Source of the DNA: an uncultured Acetatifactor sp.
GTDB taxonomy: Bacteria > Bacillota > Clostridia > Lachnospirales > Lachnospiraceae
Length of the DNA stretch: 64,000 nt
Assembly (NCBI GenBank): GCA_910586515.1
Contig: CAJUGL010000001.1
Span: 1-64,000, forward strand
Reading direction: 5' to 3'
Shown here: piece after piece, positions 23,129-31,987 of the stretch
Position numbering within the stretch: position 1 is the stretch's first letter
Layout: every line of letters begins with the position of its first letter
Position numbers and translations under genes: made by a program
Notes under the pieces: generated by a model
What the model saw: only the letters and a program-made list of their open reading frames with translations
The model's database searches: none
Told to the model about the DNA's origin: nothing

Positions 23129-24781
23129 GTGAAAGAAAGGGAATTCAATTTACTGGAGGAACCATGGATTAAAGTTCTGGACGGGGAATGCAGAATACAT
23201 GAAGTCTCACTGACAGGCTTATTCGAACAAGCGCATATCTACAGAGATTTGTGCGGTGAGCTGCCGACGCAGGATTTTGCCGTACTTAGATTACTGCTGG
23301 CGGTTTTGCATACGGTGTTTTCGCGGTATGATATACAGGGGGAGGACAGGCCCCTTGAGGATCCGGATGATGCGTTGGAACGTTGGCAGGAGCTGTGGGA
23401 ACTCGGGAAATTTCCCGGGGAGGTAATAAGGGCATATCTGGAATCCCAGAGGGAGAATTTCTATCTGTTTCATCCGGAAAAGCCTTTCTATCAATGTGAA
23501 CATGCAAAAGCGGGGACGGAATATTCCGCACCGAAATTGAATGGTAATTTGTCCGAGAGCAGCAATAAAATTCGTCTCTTTACGGATTTGAGCGGAAAGG
23601 CAAAAGAGGAGATGTCTTTTGCGGAAGCGGCGCGGTGGCTCCTGTACGTAAACGCTTATGACGATACATCCGCAAAGCCTTCCAGGGAATCGAAAGAGAA
23701 GGGGGTCAAGCTGCCATCCACAGGCGTGGGATGGCTTGGAAAACTTGGAATTCTATTCGTTTCGGGGGACAATCTTTTTGAGACGCTTATGCTGAATCTG
23801 ATCATGCAGGATGAAAGGGGAGAGCTTTTCGAAAGAGAAAAACCCGTTTGGGAGAGAACAGAAGTTGCGGACGGAGAGCGTATTCAGATACCGTTTCCGG
23901 ATAATCTGTCAGAACTCTACACCTTACAGTCGAGACGGCTGTATCTGAAGAGGGAGGGGCAGAAGGTCAAAGGGTATTTTCTGCTTGGCGGGGATTTTTT
24001 TGACAGGGAATTTAAGGCGGGAGCGGGATTTGTTGAGCCTATGACTGTGTGGAAAAATCCGGACGGCAAGAAGACAGATATTTATGTACCCCGGCGGCAT
24101 GATTTTTCAAAACAGTTTTGGAGAGAGTGTCCGGCAGCTGTTCTGGGCCATAAGGAAAATCGACAGCCGGGAATCATTCTATGGATAAAAAAACTGGAGA
24201 ATCTGGAGTGGATTAAGAATTATGAGTTGAATCTTCGGATTGTGTCTGTGCAGTATGGCGACAAAGACTTTTTTGTGACCAACGTTTTCTCTGATTCCCT
24301 TCAAATACATGCCTCTTTGCTTTCGGAGATGAATGAGGTGTGGCGGAATGCGGTGTCGGACAGTATTGAATTCTGTGATGAGATTTCCAACAAGGTATGG
24401 AGACTTGCGCAGGGCATCAACCTGGCAGTGGGCGGCAGCAATAAGACAAAGGAAAGCAAAGGAACCGCAGGTATCTTTGCGGATCATGTCAAGGCTGATT
24501 TCTATAACCGCATGGACAGCCCGTTCAGAAGGTGGCTGTATGGACTTGCTCCGGAAGCAGACAGCGATGACGAGCTGATGAACAAAAGGGAGCAGTGGCG
24601 GCATGAATGTGTGAATATTGCAAGAGTGTTAGGCAATGAAATCATACGCCAGGCAGGGACGGCGGCTATTTTCGGAAGAACGAAATCAGGTTCCGGGGAC
24701 GACAAAAAGAGCGAGACATTTTCTGCCGCCAGTGCCATGAATCGGTTTTTAAGCGAATTGAAGAAAGCGGAAGAAAGGTAA
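23129..24781 (+). CDS. cas8e: Cascade large subunit Cas8e (Cse1/CasA)
   Basis: The protein has 550 residues. It is the PAM-reading large subunit of type I-E Cascade that also recruits Cas3. It starts MKEREFNLLEEPWIKVLDGE, the classic Cse1 N-terminus, and has PTQDFAVLRLLLAVLHTVFS and the N-terminal-domain stretch WLGKLGILFVSGDNLFETLM. The C-terminal helical bundle includes YNRMDSPFRRWLYGL. The start is GTG 23129, preceded by GGAGGAGG. It is followed by cas11 after 18 bases. The length is slightly above the E. coli protein's, and nothing is missing. Confidence 0.93.
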   Translation: MKEREFNLLEEPWIKVLDGECRIHEVSLTGLFEQAHIYRDLCGELPTQDFAVLRLLLAVLHTVFSRYDIQGEDRPLEDPDDALERWQELWELGKFPGEVIRAYLESQRENFYLFHPEKPFYQCEHAKAGTEYSAPKLNGNLSESSNKIRLFTDLSGKAKEEMSFAEAARWLLYVNAYDDTSAKPSRESKEKGVKLPSTGVGWLGKLGILFVSGDNLFETLMLNLIMQDERGELFEREKPVWERTEVADGERIQIPFPDNLSELYTLQSRRLYLKREGQKVKGYFLLGGDFFDREFKAGAGFVEPMTVWKNPDGKKTDIYVPRRHDFSKQFWRECPAAVLGHKENRQPGIILWIKKLENLEWIKNYELNLRIVSVQYGDKDFFVTNVFSDSLQIHASLLSEMNEVWRNAVSDSIEFCDEISNKVWRLAQGINLAVGGSNKTKESKGTAGIFADHVKADFYNRMDSPFRRWLYGLAPEADSDDELMNKREQWRHECVNIARVLGNEIIRQAGTAAIFGRTKSGSGDDKKSETFSAASAMNRFLSELKKAEER

Positions 24782-24799
24782 GGGAGAGGAGGTGGAAAT

Positions 24800-25405
24800 T
24801 TGGAAAAAGAGAAACAGATCAGAAACTATGTGAAAAAGCAGATGGAAATGCTTGCAGGAGATGCCGGGACACTTGATCTGGGAAGCTCAAAAGCACAGTT
24901 GGCGCAGCTTCGTCGGGGAGTAGGAAAACGTCCGGGAGAGCTGCCGGAATTGTGGGGGATATTTTTGAGAAACATGCCGGAAGAACTTATGGGCAAAGAG
25001 GGCAGACCGTCTTATGCGGAATGGGCCATCTATACGGCGCTGACGCTGTTCGCGCTTCATCAGCAGGGACACTCCGAACCCATGCATGCAGAGGGAGAAG
25101 AAAACCGTCTGGGGCGTGCTGTGAAAAAATTAGCTCATGGTGAAGAAGAGGAAGAAAATGTCAGAAGAAAGTTCAGTATAGCAGCAAGGTCTGATGATAT
25201 GGAGGAACTTTCTTATCATTTAAAAACGCTTGTGAGAATGCTCGGAAGCAATGACATCAAGCTTGACTATGAAGACCTGGCGAAAGACCTGTACCGGTTT
25301 CAATTTGAAAATGATACGGACCAGGTTCGCCTGAAATGGGGACAGGATTTTTACCGTTTCGTTGGAACAAAGGATAGGGGAGAGGAAGAGAAAGATGAGA
25401 AATAA
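24800..25405 (+). CDS. cas11: Cascade small subunit Cas11 (Cse2/CasB)
   Basis: The protein has 201 residues and is all alpha-helical, as expected for the paired small subunit that braces the displaced strand. LDLGSSKAQLAQLRRGVGKR followed by PGELPELWGIF is the Cse2 family hallmark. AEWAIYTALTLFALHQQGHS and the C-terminal block LAKDLYRFQFENDTDQVRLK also match. The start is TTG 24800 with GGAGGTGG eight bases upstream. The stop overlaps the cas7e start by 11 bases, indicating coupling. Confidence 0.9.
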   Translation: MEKEKQIRNYVKKQMEMLAGDAGTLDLGSSKAQLAQLRRGVGKRPGELPELWGIFLRNMPEELMGKEGRPSYAEWAIYTALTLFALHQQGHSEPMHAEGEENRLGRAVKKLAHGEEEEENVRRKFSIAARSDDMEELSYHLKTLVRMLGSNDIKLDYEDLAKDLYRFQFENDTDQVRLKWGQDFYRFVGTKDRGEEEKDEK

Positions 25406-26435
25406 CGTATATGTAGACATTCATGTATTGCAAAATGTGCCGCCCAGCTGCATTAACCGAGACGATACGGGCAGTCCCAAAACAGCCAAATACGGCGGCG
25501 CGGTGAGGGCAAGGATTTCTTCACAGGCATGGAAACACGAAATGCGAAAAATGTTCAGGGAAATGGGGAGCCAGGAGGTAGGCGTCCGCACAAAAAAAGT
25601 GTCGCAGATGATTGTCCGGGCGCTGAAGGAGATGGACGGCGGCATAGGAGAGGAAAAGGCAGAGAAACTTGCAGTGAAAGCTCTGGAAAATGCGGGAATC
25701 AAAATGGATAAAGACGGATTATCGCCCGTATTAATGTTTTTCAGTACAGCGCAGGCAAATGCTCTGGCCCAGTTGGCCATGGAGGAATGCAAAGATAAAA
25801 AGGAATATCAAAACGCTTTAAAGGCTGCGCCTTCCGTGGATATGGCGCTGTTTGGGAGAATGGTGGCAGCGGACCCGTCTCTGAATTTTGACGCAGCAGC
25901 ACAGGTAGCCCATGCGATTTCCACGCATGCTGTGCATAATGAATATGATTACTTTACTGCCGTTGATGATCTGCTCCAGGATGAAGAATCGGGGGCGGGA
26001 CATCTGGGAACAGTAGAATTTAACTCGGCCACACTTTACCGATATGCAACGGTAAATGCCGCTGAACTTCAGAAAAATCTTGGAGTGCAGGCAGGGGAAG
26101 CGGTGAAGTGTTTTGCCGAGGCGTTTGTGAAGACAATGCCCACGGGAAAACAGAATACATTTGCCAATCGGACGCTTCCGGACTTTGTGTACATCACGTT
26201 GAGAACGGATCAGCCGGTGAACCTTGTAGGAGCATTTGAAAAGCCTGTTTCCGGTGTGAATGGGTATTTGGAGGAATCCGAAAGAAGGTTCCGGAAATAT
26301 GCAGATACGATATATCAGAGATTTGCATGCGCTCCGGAAAAAGAATGGGAATTTGGAGAGATGGATATCTCACAGATACTGGAGGGTGTAAAGACTGCAG
26401 TAGAGGAAAAATTGTCCGAAAGCAGAGGTGAGTGA
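25395..26435 (+). CDS. cas7e: Cascade backbone subunit Cas7e (Cse4/CasC)
   Basis: The protein has 346 residues. Six copies coat the crRNA spacer in type I-E complexes. The N-terminal motif VYVDIHVLQNVPPSCINRDD and the RNA-contacting PKTAKYGGAVRARISSQAWK are the family signature. The thumb region MPTGKQNTFANRTLPDFVYI is also present. I chose ATG 25395, inside the end of cas11, after a GAGAGGAAG site. Length and motif order match the family, so it should be functional. Confidence 0.94.
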   Translation: MRNNVYVDIHVLQNVPPSCINRDDTGSPKTAKYGGAVRARISSQAWKHEMRKMFREMGSQEVGVRTKKVSQMIVRALKEMDGGIGEEKAEKLAVKALENAGIKMDKDGLSPVLMFFSTAQANALAQLAMEECKDKKEYQNALKAAPSVDMALFGRMVAADPSLNFDAAAQVAHAISTHAVHNEYDYFTAVDDLLQDEESGAGHLGTVEFNSATLYRYATVNAAELQKNLGVQAGEAVKCFAEAFVKTMPTGKQNTFANRTLPDFVYITLRTDQPVNLVGAFEKPVSGVNGYLEESERRFRKYADTIYQRFACAPEKEWEFGEMDISQILEGVKTAVEEKLSESRGE

Positions 26436-26436
26436 T

Positions 26437-27081
26437 ATGCCTACCTTGCTGTTAAGGCTTGCGGCTCCTTTACAGTCCTGGGGGGCGAACTCTAAATTTG
26501 AGATAAGGACAACCGAAAAAATGCCGACGAAAAGCGGTGTGGTAGGGATGCTTGCGGCAGCCCTGGGCCTTGGAAGAGATGCTGATCTGTCTGCGCTGAA
26601 TGCGCTTAAATTCGGAGTCCGCGCAGACCGGGAGGGAGAGGATATCACAGATTTTCACATGGCGCATTCCGAGAAAAGCTCCTATGTGACATATCGGCAT
26701 TATTTATCCGATGCAGTGTTTTTGGCAGGAATGGAGGGGGAGGAGTCGTTTTTGCGTGAGTTGGAGACTGCTTTGCAAAATCCGCGTTTTCCTTTGTTCT
26801 TGGGACGGAGATCCTGCCCGCCTACGCTGCCGTTGGTTGTGGGAATACGCGGAACACCGCTTGAAACCACGTTAAGCAAAGAAGCGCCTCTGGGTGAAAA
26901 GCACGAAAATATGCTGCGTGTGCAGATGGAGACGGATGACCCTGCCGCGGGACTAATGAAGGATATGCCGATGTCATTTGATCCGGGCAGGCGCATATAC
27001 GGATACCGCAGAGTGAAGGAATTTTTTGTAGAGTGCATTCAAAACGAAACGGAGCATGATGCAATGGGGGAATTGGGGTGA
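26437..27081 (+). CDS. cas5e: Cascade subunit Cas5e (CasD)
   Basis: The protein has 214 residues. It holds the 5' handle of the crRNA next to Cas8e. Recognisable motifs are LLRLAAPLQSWGANSKFEIR at the N-terminus, PTKSGVVGMLAAALGLGRD, and the late GRRSCPPTLPLV plus RRIYGYRRVKEFFV. I chose ATG 26437, with AGAGG upstream; a GTG three codons earlier overlaps cas7e without a ribosome site. It follows the cas7e stop by one base and precedes cas6e by four. Confidence 0.93.
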   Translation: MPTLLLRLAAPLQSWGANSKFEIRTTEKMPTKSGVVGMLAAALGLGRDADLSALNALKFGVRADREGEDITDFHMAHSEKSSYVTYRHYLSDAVFLAGMEGEESFLRELETALQNPRFPLFLGRRSCPPTLPLVVGIRGTPLETTLSKEAPLGEKHENMLRVQMETDDPAAGLMKDMPMSFDPGRRIYGYRRVKEFFVECIQNETEHDAMGELG

Positions 27082-27085
27082 TACT

Positions 27086-27712
27086 ATGTATTTGTCGCGG
27101 GTAACATTGAATACAGCGCGTCGGGAAACGATGAAAGCGTTAGTTTCGCCTAATCTGTTCCACGGCGGGATAGAGAGTTCCTTTGACGGCGGCCGGGCGC
27201 GCAGACTTTGGAGAATTGACGATTTAAACGGTAAAAAATATATTTTGATTCTTAGTGAGACAGCGCCGGATTTAGGACAGTTTGCAGAACAATTCGGCTA
27301 TACAGGCGAATTTGAAACAAAAGATTACACACAGCTTCTGGACAGAGTTTCTGCGGGGGGAAGGTGGCAGTTCAGATTGACAGCCAATCCTGTGGTTACA
27401 AAGATGCATGGTAAAATCATGGCCCATGTCACGCCTGAACATCAGAAGAGATGGCTTGTGAGCCGAGCGGAGAAACTGGGATTTTTCCTGGACCAGGCCG
27501 AATTTCAGACGGTACAGGCAAAGTGGTATGATTTCCGGAAAAAGAACGGGGCAGACAGTTCACGGGTTCGCCTGCTTTCGGTAACCTTTGAAGGCATTCT
27601 TACCGTAGCGGATGCAGGGCGATTTAAGGAAACACTCTGTCATGGGATAGGCAGGGAAAAGGCCTATGGACAAGGGCTGATGACAATTGTAAGGGGTCAA
27701 TATGCAGAATAA
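27086..27712 (+). CDS. cas6e: CRISPR RNA endonuclease Cas6e (CasE/Cse3)
   Basis: The protein has 208 residues. It cuts pre-crRNA at the base of each repeat hairpin and stays bound to the 3' end. The first strand MYLSRVTLNTARRE is typical, and H26 in SPNLFHGGIE is the probable catalytic histidine. The C-terminal glycine-rich loop IGREKAYGQGLMTI contacts RNA. The array repeat's CCCCGC-GCAT-GCGGGG stem followed by an 8-nt handle fits its known cleavage. It overlaps cas1 by 11 bases. Confidence 0.93.
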   Translation: MYLSRVTLNTARRETMKALVSPNLFHGGIESSFDGGRARRLWRIDDLNGKKYILILSETAPDLGQFAEQFGYTGEFETKDYTQLLDRVSAGGRWQFRLTANPVVTKMHGKIMAHVTPEHQKRWLVSRAEKLGFFLDQAEFQTVQAKWYDFRKKNGADSSRVRLLSVTFEGILTVADAGRFKETLCHGIGREKAYGQGLMTIVRGQYAE

Positions 27713-28691
27713 TGCAGGAATGATTAAGCCGGAACTGGCTGAACTGCCGCAGATCAGCGACAGGATGTCGTTTGTTTATCTGGAACATTGCGTGATCAAC
27801 CGGGAGGACAGCGCAGTAAAGGTGACTGATATGGATGGAGATGTATTTATTCCGGCTGCAGCCATCACAACATTGTTTCTGGGGCCCGGCTGCAGAATTA
27901 CACACCGCGCCATGGAGCTTATCGGCGACAGCGGTATCGGCGTGGTGTGGGTGGGGGAGCATGGCGTAAGATATTATGCCCACGGGCGCGCTCTGAATTC
28001 TCATACGAGACTGTTGGTGAAGCAGGCAGAGCTGGTCAGCAATACCCGAAAGCATCTGGCCGTTGTTCGAAAAATGTATCAAATGCGTTTTCCCAATGAG
28101 GATGTAAGCGGGCTGACTCTGCAGCAGCTTCGGGGCAGAGAGGGGAGCCGTGTGCGGGCAACTTACAGGGAATATTCAAAAAAGTGGAATATACCATGGA
28201 CGGGCAGGGAATATGACCCGGAGGACTTCACGTCAGGAACTCCGGTGAATCAGGCACTTTCTGCAGGAAACGTATGTTTGTATGGGCTGGCGCATTCTGT
28301 GATTTGTGCACTGGGCTGTTCTGCAGGATTGGGTTTTGTTCATGTTGGGCACGAGTGTTCGTTTGCTTATGACATAGCGGATCTTTATAAAGCGGAAACC
28401 ACGATACCCATTGCATTCGAAATGGCGGCAAAGGTACAAAACGAATTTGCGGATAAAATTCCACAGGATTTTTCAGGTATGATAAGACGTCGGCTCCGCG
28501 ATGAAATTGTGAAGAGACGTTTATTGGAACGGATGGTTCATGATATAAAATATCTGCTATCCGACAGTGACGATGGAGAGGAAGAGGAGAAGGCGGTCTA
28601 TCTTTGGGACAATAAGAAAGACAGAGTTGAAAATGGGAGACAGTATCGTGAAAATGGAGTAGAAGAAGATGGTAGTGATAACCATGAGTAG
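27702..28691 (+). CDS. cas1: CRISPR integrase Cas1 (type I-E)
   Basis: The protein has 329 residues. With Cas2 it inserts new spacers at the leader end. The metal-binding catalytic triad is E147 (LRGREGSRVR), H214 (GFVHVGHE) and D227 (YDIADLYK). The 67- and 13-residue spacings equal those of E. coli Cas1. The C-terminus is a long acidic/charged tail (DDGEEEEKAVYLWDNK...) beyond the core. It starts within cas6e and ends overlapping cas2 by 23 bases. Confidence 0.95.
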   Translation: MQNNAGMIKPELAELPQISDRMSFVYLEHCVINREDSAVKVTDMDGDVFIPAAAITTLFLGPGCRITHRAMELIGDSGIGVVWVGEHGVRYYAHGRALNSHTRLLVKQAELVSNTRKHLAVVRKMYQMRFPNEDVSGLTLQQLRGREGSRVRATYREYSKKWNIPWTGREYDPEDFTSGTPVNQALSAGNVCLYGLAHSVICALGCSAGLGFVHVGHECSFAYDIADLYKAETTIPIAFEMAAKVQNEFADKIPQDFSGMIRRRLRDEIVKRRLLERMVHDIKYLLSDSDDGEEEEKAVYLWDNKKDRVENGRQYRENGVEEDGSDNHE

Positions 28692-29532
28692 CTGCCCGCC
28701 TAAATTACGGGGTGATCTGACCAAATGGCTGTTTGAGATCCATACAGGCGTTTATGTTGGACAAATAAGCGCAAAGGTGCGGGAAATGATCTGGAACAGG
28801 GTCTGTGAAAACATAAAAGACGGACAGGCCGTAATGGTTTATAACTTTGCAAATGAGCAGCACCTTGAATTTCGCACACACAATACGGCATGGAAAGTTC
28901 GTGACTTTGACGGTATAAAATTGATGATGCGTCCCAAAGCGCCGGAACAGACAGAAGATGTACTGCCAAAAGGATTCAGCAAAGCGTCGAAACAGTTGAT
29001 TGCAGGCAGGCGTAAGAGGGGAGCCGGCAATATTGAACAGGAATGGGTTTTTTTAGATATCGAGACGGATGGACTTGATTTTGATAAACACAAAATCATT
29101 GAGATGGCAGCGGTGGTTGCTGATGAGACAGAAATAAAATCTTCCTGGAATGCCCTGATAAAACAGGATGCAGCGTTGCCGTCCCAGATAGTTGAGCTTA
29201 CACATATTACCGACGAGATGCTTCTTGAAGGCATGGAGCTTGATTGTGCATTGCGGCAATTGGGGGATATCGTGAGAGGAAGGACGGTTGTATGCTATAA
29301 CAAAAGTTTTGATATCACGTTTTTAGAAAGAGAGTTTCGAAAAAACAATCTGGAAATTCCGTTTGGAAGGGTTATTGACGCATTGACGCTTGCTCGAAAA
29401 CGGGTTAGAGAGATAGAAAACTACAAATTGGGGTCTTTGGCAGAGTATTTTGGCATTTCCTGTGAGTTGCATAGGGCATTGCCGGATTGCGAAACGCTGT
29501 ATAAAGTATTTTTAAAACTGAATGAAATTTGA
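28669..29532 (+). CDS. cas2: Cas2 fused to a DEDDh exonuclease (Cas2-DnaQ), type I-E
   Basis: The protein has 287 residues. Residues 1-95 are Cas2e (MVVITMSSCPPKLRGDLTKW, then GVYVGQISAKVREMIW). After a 25-residue basic linker, residues 125-287 form a DnaQ-like 3'-5' exonuclease with all five catalytic residues: D130 and E132 (FLDIETDG), D215 (YNKSFDITF), H268 and D273 (LHRALPDCET). Free-standing I-E Cas2 is about 95 residues. Such fusions are known in streptococcal type I-E systems, where the exonuclease trims prespacer 3' ends before integration. It lies directly upstream of the array and has the same polarity. Expected role: structural half of the Cas1-Cas2 integrase plus end-processing. 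Confidence 0.94.
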   Translation: MVVITMSSCPPKLRGDLTKWLFEIHTGVYVGQISAKVREMIWNRVCENIKDGQAVMVYNFANEQHLEFRTHNTAWKVRDFDGIKLMMRPKAPEQTEDVLPKGFSKASKQLIAGRRKRGAGNIEQEWVFLDIETDGLDFDKHKIIEMAAVVADETEIKSSWNALIKQDAALPSQIVELTHITDEMLLEGMELDCALRQLGDIVRGRTVVCYNKSFDITFLEREFRKNNLEIPFGRVIDALTLARKRVREIENYKLGSLAEYFGISCELHRALPDCETLYKVFLKLNEI

Positions 29533-29577
29533 TGTGTTCGGTTTTGGAAATGCTTATAATTTGGGATCTTTTTTAGT
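29533..29577 (+). promoter_or_regulatory. Short CRISPR leader with -10 box
   Basis: Only 45 bp separate the cas2 stop from the first repeat. TATAAT (29555-29560) ends 17 bp before the first repeat. A -35 match is poor (TTGATG at 29529-29534 is 20 bp away). Transcription towards the array agrees with repeat polarity and with the degenerate repeat at the far end. Leader-anchoring elements for Cas1-Cas2 must lie here or in the cas2 3' end. Confidence 0.6.
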
Positions 29578-30763
29578 CTTTTCCCCGCGCATGCGGGGGT
29601 GATCCTATTTCTTTTGCCACCTTTACAACATTCCTCTGCTTTTCCCCGCGCATGCGGGGGTGATCCTGAGCGAAAGTTCATTCTCTCTTTTTCTTCAGAC
29701 TTTTCCCCGCGCATGCGGGGGTGATCCCACGCCAAAGGTCATGCAAGAAGTAATCAATAGCTTTTCCCCGCGCATGCGGGGGTGATCCCAGAGGTTGAAC
29801 TATCAGATGCCGCAGGAACGTCTTTTCCCCGCGCATGCGGGGGTGATCCCACACCGCCCTTTGCATACCAGTCTATTCCCAACTTTTCCCCGCGCATGCG
29901 GGGGTGATCCTGTTTCTGTAGTGACAATTGCGAAAAACACAAGCTTTTCCCCGCGCATGCGGGGGTGATCCTTCTGTTGGAACTGCTCGCCCTTGCCAAG
30001 ATAACTTTTCCCCGCGCATGCGGGGGTGATCCTGTGAAGTCAGCATTTCATTCCGTGAATTATCGCTTTTCCCCGCGCATGCGGGGGTGATCCCCACTCT
30101 GCCTTCTGGCATACCTCCACCGAGTACTTTTCCCCGCGCATGCGGGGGTGATCCTCCGGCGACACAAAAATGACAGCAGGCGCAAACCTTTTCCCCGCGC
30201 ATGCGGGGGTGATCCTAGGTAAAAAACAACCAGACCTTTTGGATAGCGCTTTTCCCCGCGCATGCGGGGGTGATCCCAATTTGATGGATACACTGTTATC
30301 ACACCAGTTCTTTTCCCCGCGCATGCGGGGGTGATCCCGACTACTCAGCAGGTATTCAATCCCATTCCTCCTTTTCCCCGCGCATGCGGGGGTGATCCTA
30401 AGAATAAAGGAAATTAGCAAGGCGGCGGCACCTTTTCCCCGCGCATGCGGGGGTGATCCCATCATAGTCATCCTCAATCCATCTGGGAACAGCTTTTCCC
30501 CGCGCATGCGGGGGTGATCCTTGTGCGTGATATCATCTTTCACACCTCCTTTTCTTTTCCCCGCGCATGCGGGGGTGATCCCCCTCTCTTTAACTTTCTG
30601 CGGCTCCGTGTTTACTTTTCCCCGCGCATGCGGGGGTGATCCTATCAATTTTGAGTATTACTATAGTGAAGAAGACTTTTCCCCGCGCATGCGGGGGTGA
30701 TCCCCAGCCACGCTAGCGCGTGGTTGCTCGCCTGACCTTTTCCCCGCGCATGGGGGGTGATCC
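29578..30763 (+). CRISPR. Type I-E CRISPR array, 20 repeats and 19 spacers
   Basis: Repeats are 28 bp. They begin CTTTTCCCCGCG, end GCGGGGGTGATCC and form a CCCCGC/GCGGGG stem with GCAT loop. They start every 61 bp from 29578 to 30737 without exception, so each intervening sequence is 33 bp. The first base of every one is T or C (19 of 19). The operational unit is therefore probably a 29-nt repeat plus 32-nt spacer, giving an 8-nt handle GUGAUCCY. Repeats 1-19 look identical. Repeat 20 (30737-30763) lacks one C in the loop/stem, marking the oldest end. The leader side is next to cas2. The repeat resembles that of streptococcal type I-E arrays. Confidence 0.98.
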
Positions 30764-31916
30764 CAGCGGTGGGGCTGCTGTGCTGGGGGCTCAGATTCTG
30801 GTCATCCGGAAGGAGCGTCCTACCATTCAGGCGCTTCAGGAAAACAGGGCGGCGGCTCTGGGACTCTGTAATGAAAATTTAGCCAATGCGCTGACCGTGA
30901 GGCTGTGCGGGCTTGTGGATGCCTTTCAGGAGAAGGTACTTGGCAGCCTGGACGGTTTTGAGAAGATTTCCCGTAAGTTTGCCATACAGAAAGCGGAGGA
31001 GGGGATTGGCGGGACGCTGATTCAGTATATGCAGAGTGTGGGCATGCTTTTCGCAGGCTTTTACCTGTATCAAAACGGAGAGATACAGTTGGGGGATGTG
31101 GTTATCCTGTACCAGATGGCGGCATTGATCACCACCATGATTACCATGGTTTCCTCCATTTATGCCAGTCTGCAGAGCTGGATGGTGAGCTTTCACAGAC
31201 TGCACGATATCCTGGATCTGGAGGAGGAGCGGGACGCGCCGGAAGCCAGGGATATGGACTTTTCTGCCCAGGCAGATTGCGGAATCAAGGCTGAGCAGGT
31301 TAAATGCCGGTTGGGAGAGTTCACGATGTATGAGAATCTGAATCTGAGAATCGGGAAGAAGGGACTCTATGTCATGGCAGGAGAAAGCGGGAAAGGAAAA
31401 ACCACCTTTTTCCGTATGCTGACAGGCATCTACCCCTATGAGTCAGGAAAAATCAGCCTGTTCGGACATAACGGGAAGGAATATACGCTGAAAAGCATCC
31501 GCCGCCAGATTACCTACATGACCCAGGAAAACGCGTTGTTTCAGGGAACCGTCAGGGACAATATCTTATGGAGGAGCAGTGCTTCTGATTCCGAAATTCT
31601 TGCGCTTCTTGGGTGGCTTGGCCTGGAACAGTGGATTCTTGGCCTGGAAGAAGGGCTGGATACACTGCTTGACAACGGAGGAACCGGATTTTCAGGCGGT
31701 CAGCGCAAGAGCCTGCTTCTGGCCAGAGCACTGTTGGAGGAGTCGCCTGTCTACCTGCTGGACGAGGCTTTTGCAGGGGTAGACGCCAGACACTGCAGTC
31801 TGATCTGGGAGGAACTGGACAGAGTGGCGCATCGGGCGTTGGTCATCGTGATCACACATGACCAGTCCGTACTGGAGGAATGGAGAGAGACAGGGCGGCA
31901 GCTGCTGGCCATATAA
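30764..31916 (+). pseudogene. ABC transporter (membrane-ATPase fusion) lacking its N-terminal half of the membrane domain
   Basis: Recognisable sequence begins right after the last CRISPR repeat, around GAQILVIRKERPTIQALQEN, in the middle of an exporter-type membrane domain. Helices follow (MQSVGMLFAGFYLY, VVILYQMAALITTMITMVSS), then a complete ATPase: Walker A AGESGKGKTTF, signature GTGFSGGQRKS and Walker B VYLLDEAFAGVD. A full half-transporter would have about 180 more residues upstream. No start codon with a ribosome site exists here, and the reading frame simply runs out of the array. The gene was cut when the CRISPR end and this locus were joined. The ATPase part looks intact, so the break may be fairly recent. 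Confidence 0.8.
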
Positions 31917-31954
31917 AGTAACGGTTCTGCCAGTGCGCCCAACTCAAATTTATG

Positions 31955-31982
31955 TTGACATTTCTGGAAAAAAGAGTAGAAT
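31955..31982 (+). promoter_or_regulatory. Promoter of a structured leader or small RNA
   Basis: TTGACA (31955-31960) and TAGAAT (31977-31982) are 16 bp apart, placing a start near 31988-31990. It sits in the 355-bp gap after the truncated transporter. Confidence 0.65.
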
Positions 31983-31987
31983 GAAGT

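Noticed and set aside
29421..30648. Minus-strand open frames rich in GSPPHARGK / ITPACAGK repeats
   Set aside because: They are translations of the CRISPR repeats on the opposite strand and have no ribosome sites or known fold.
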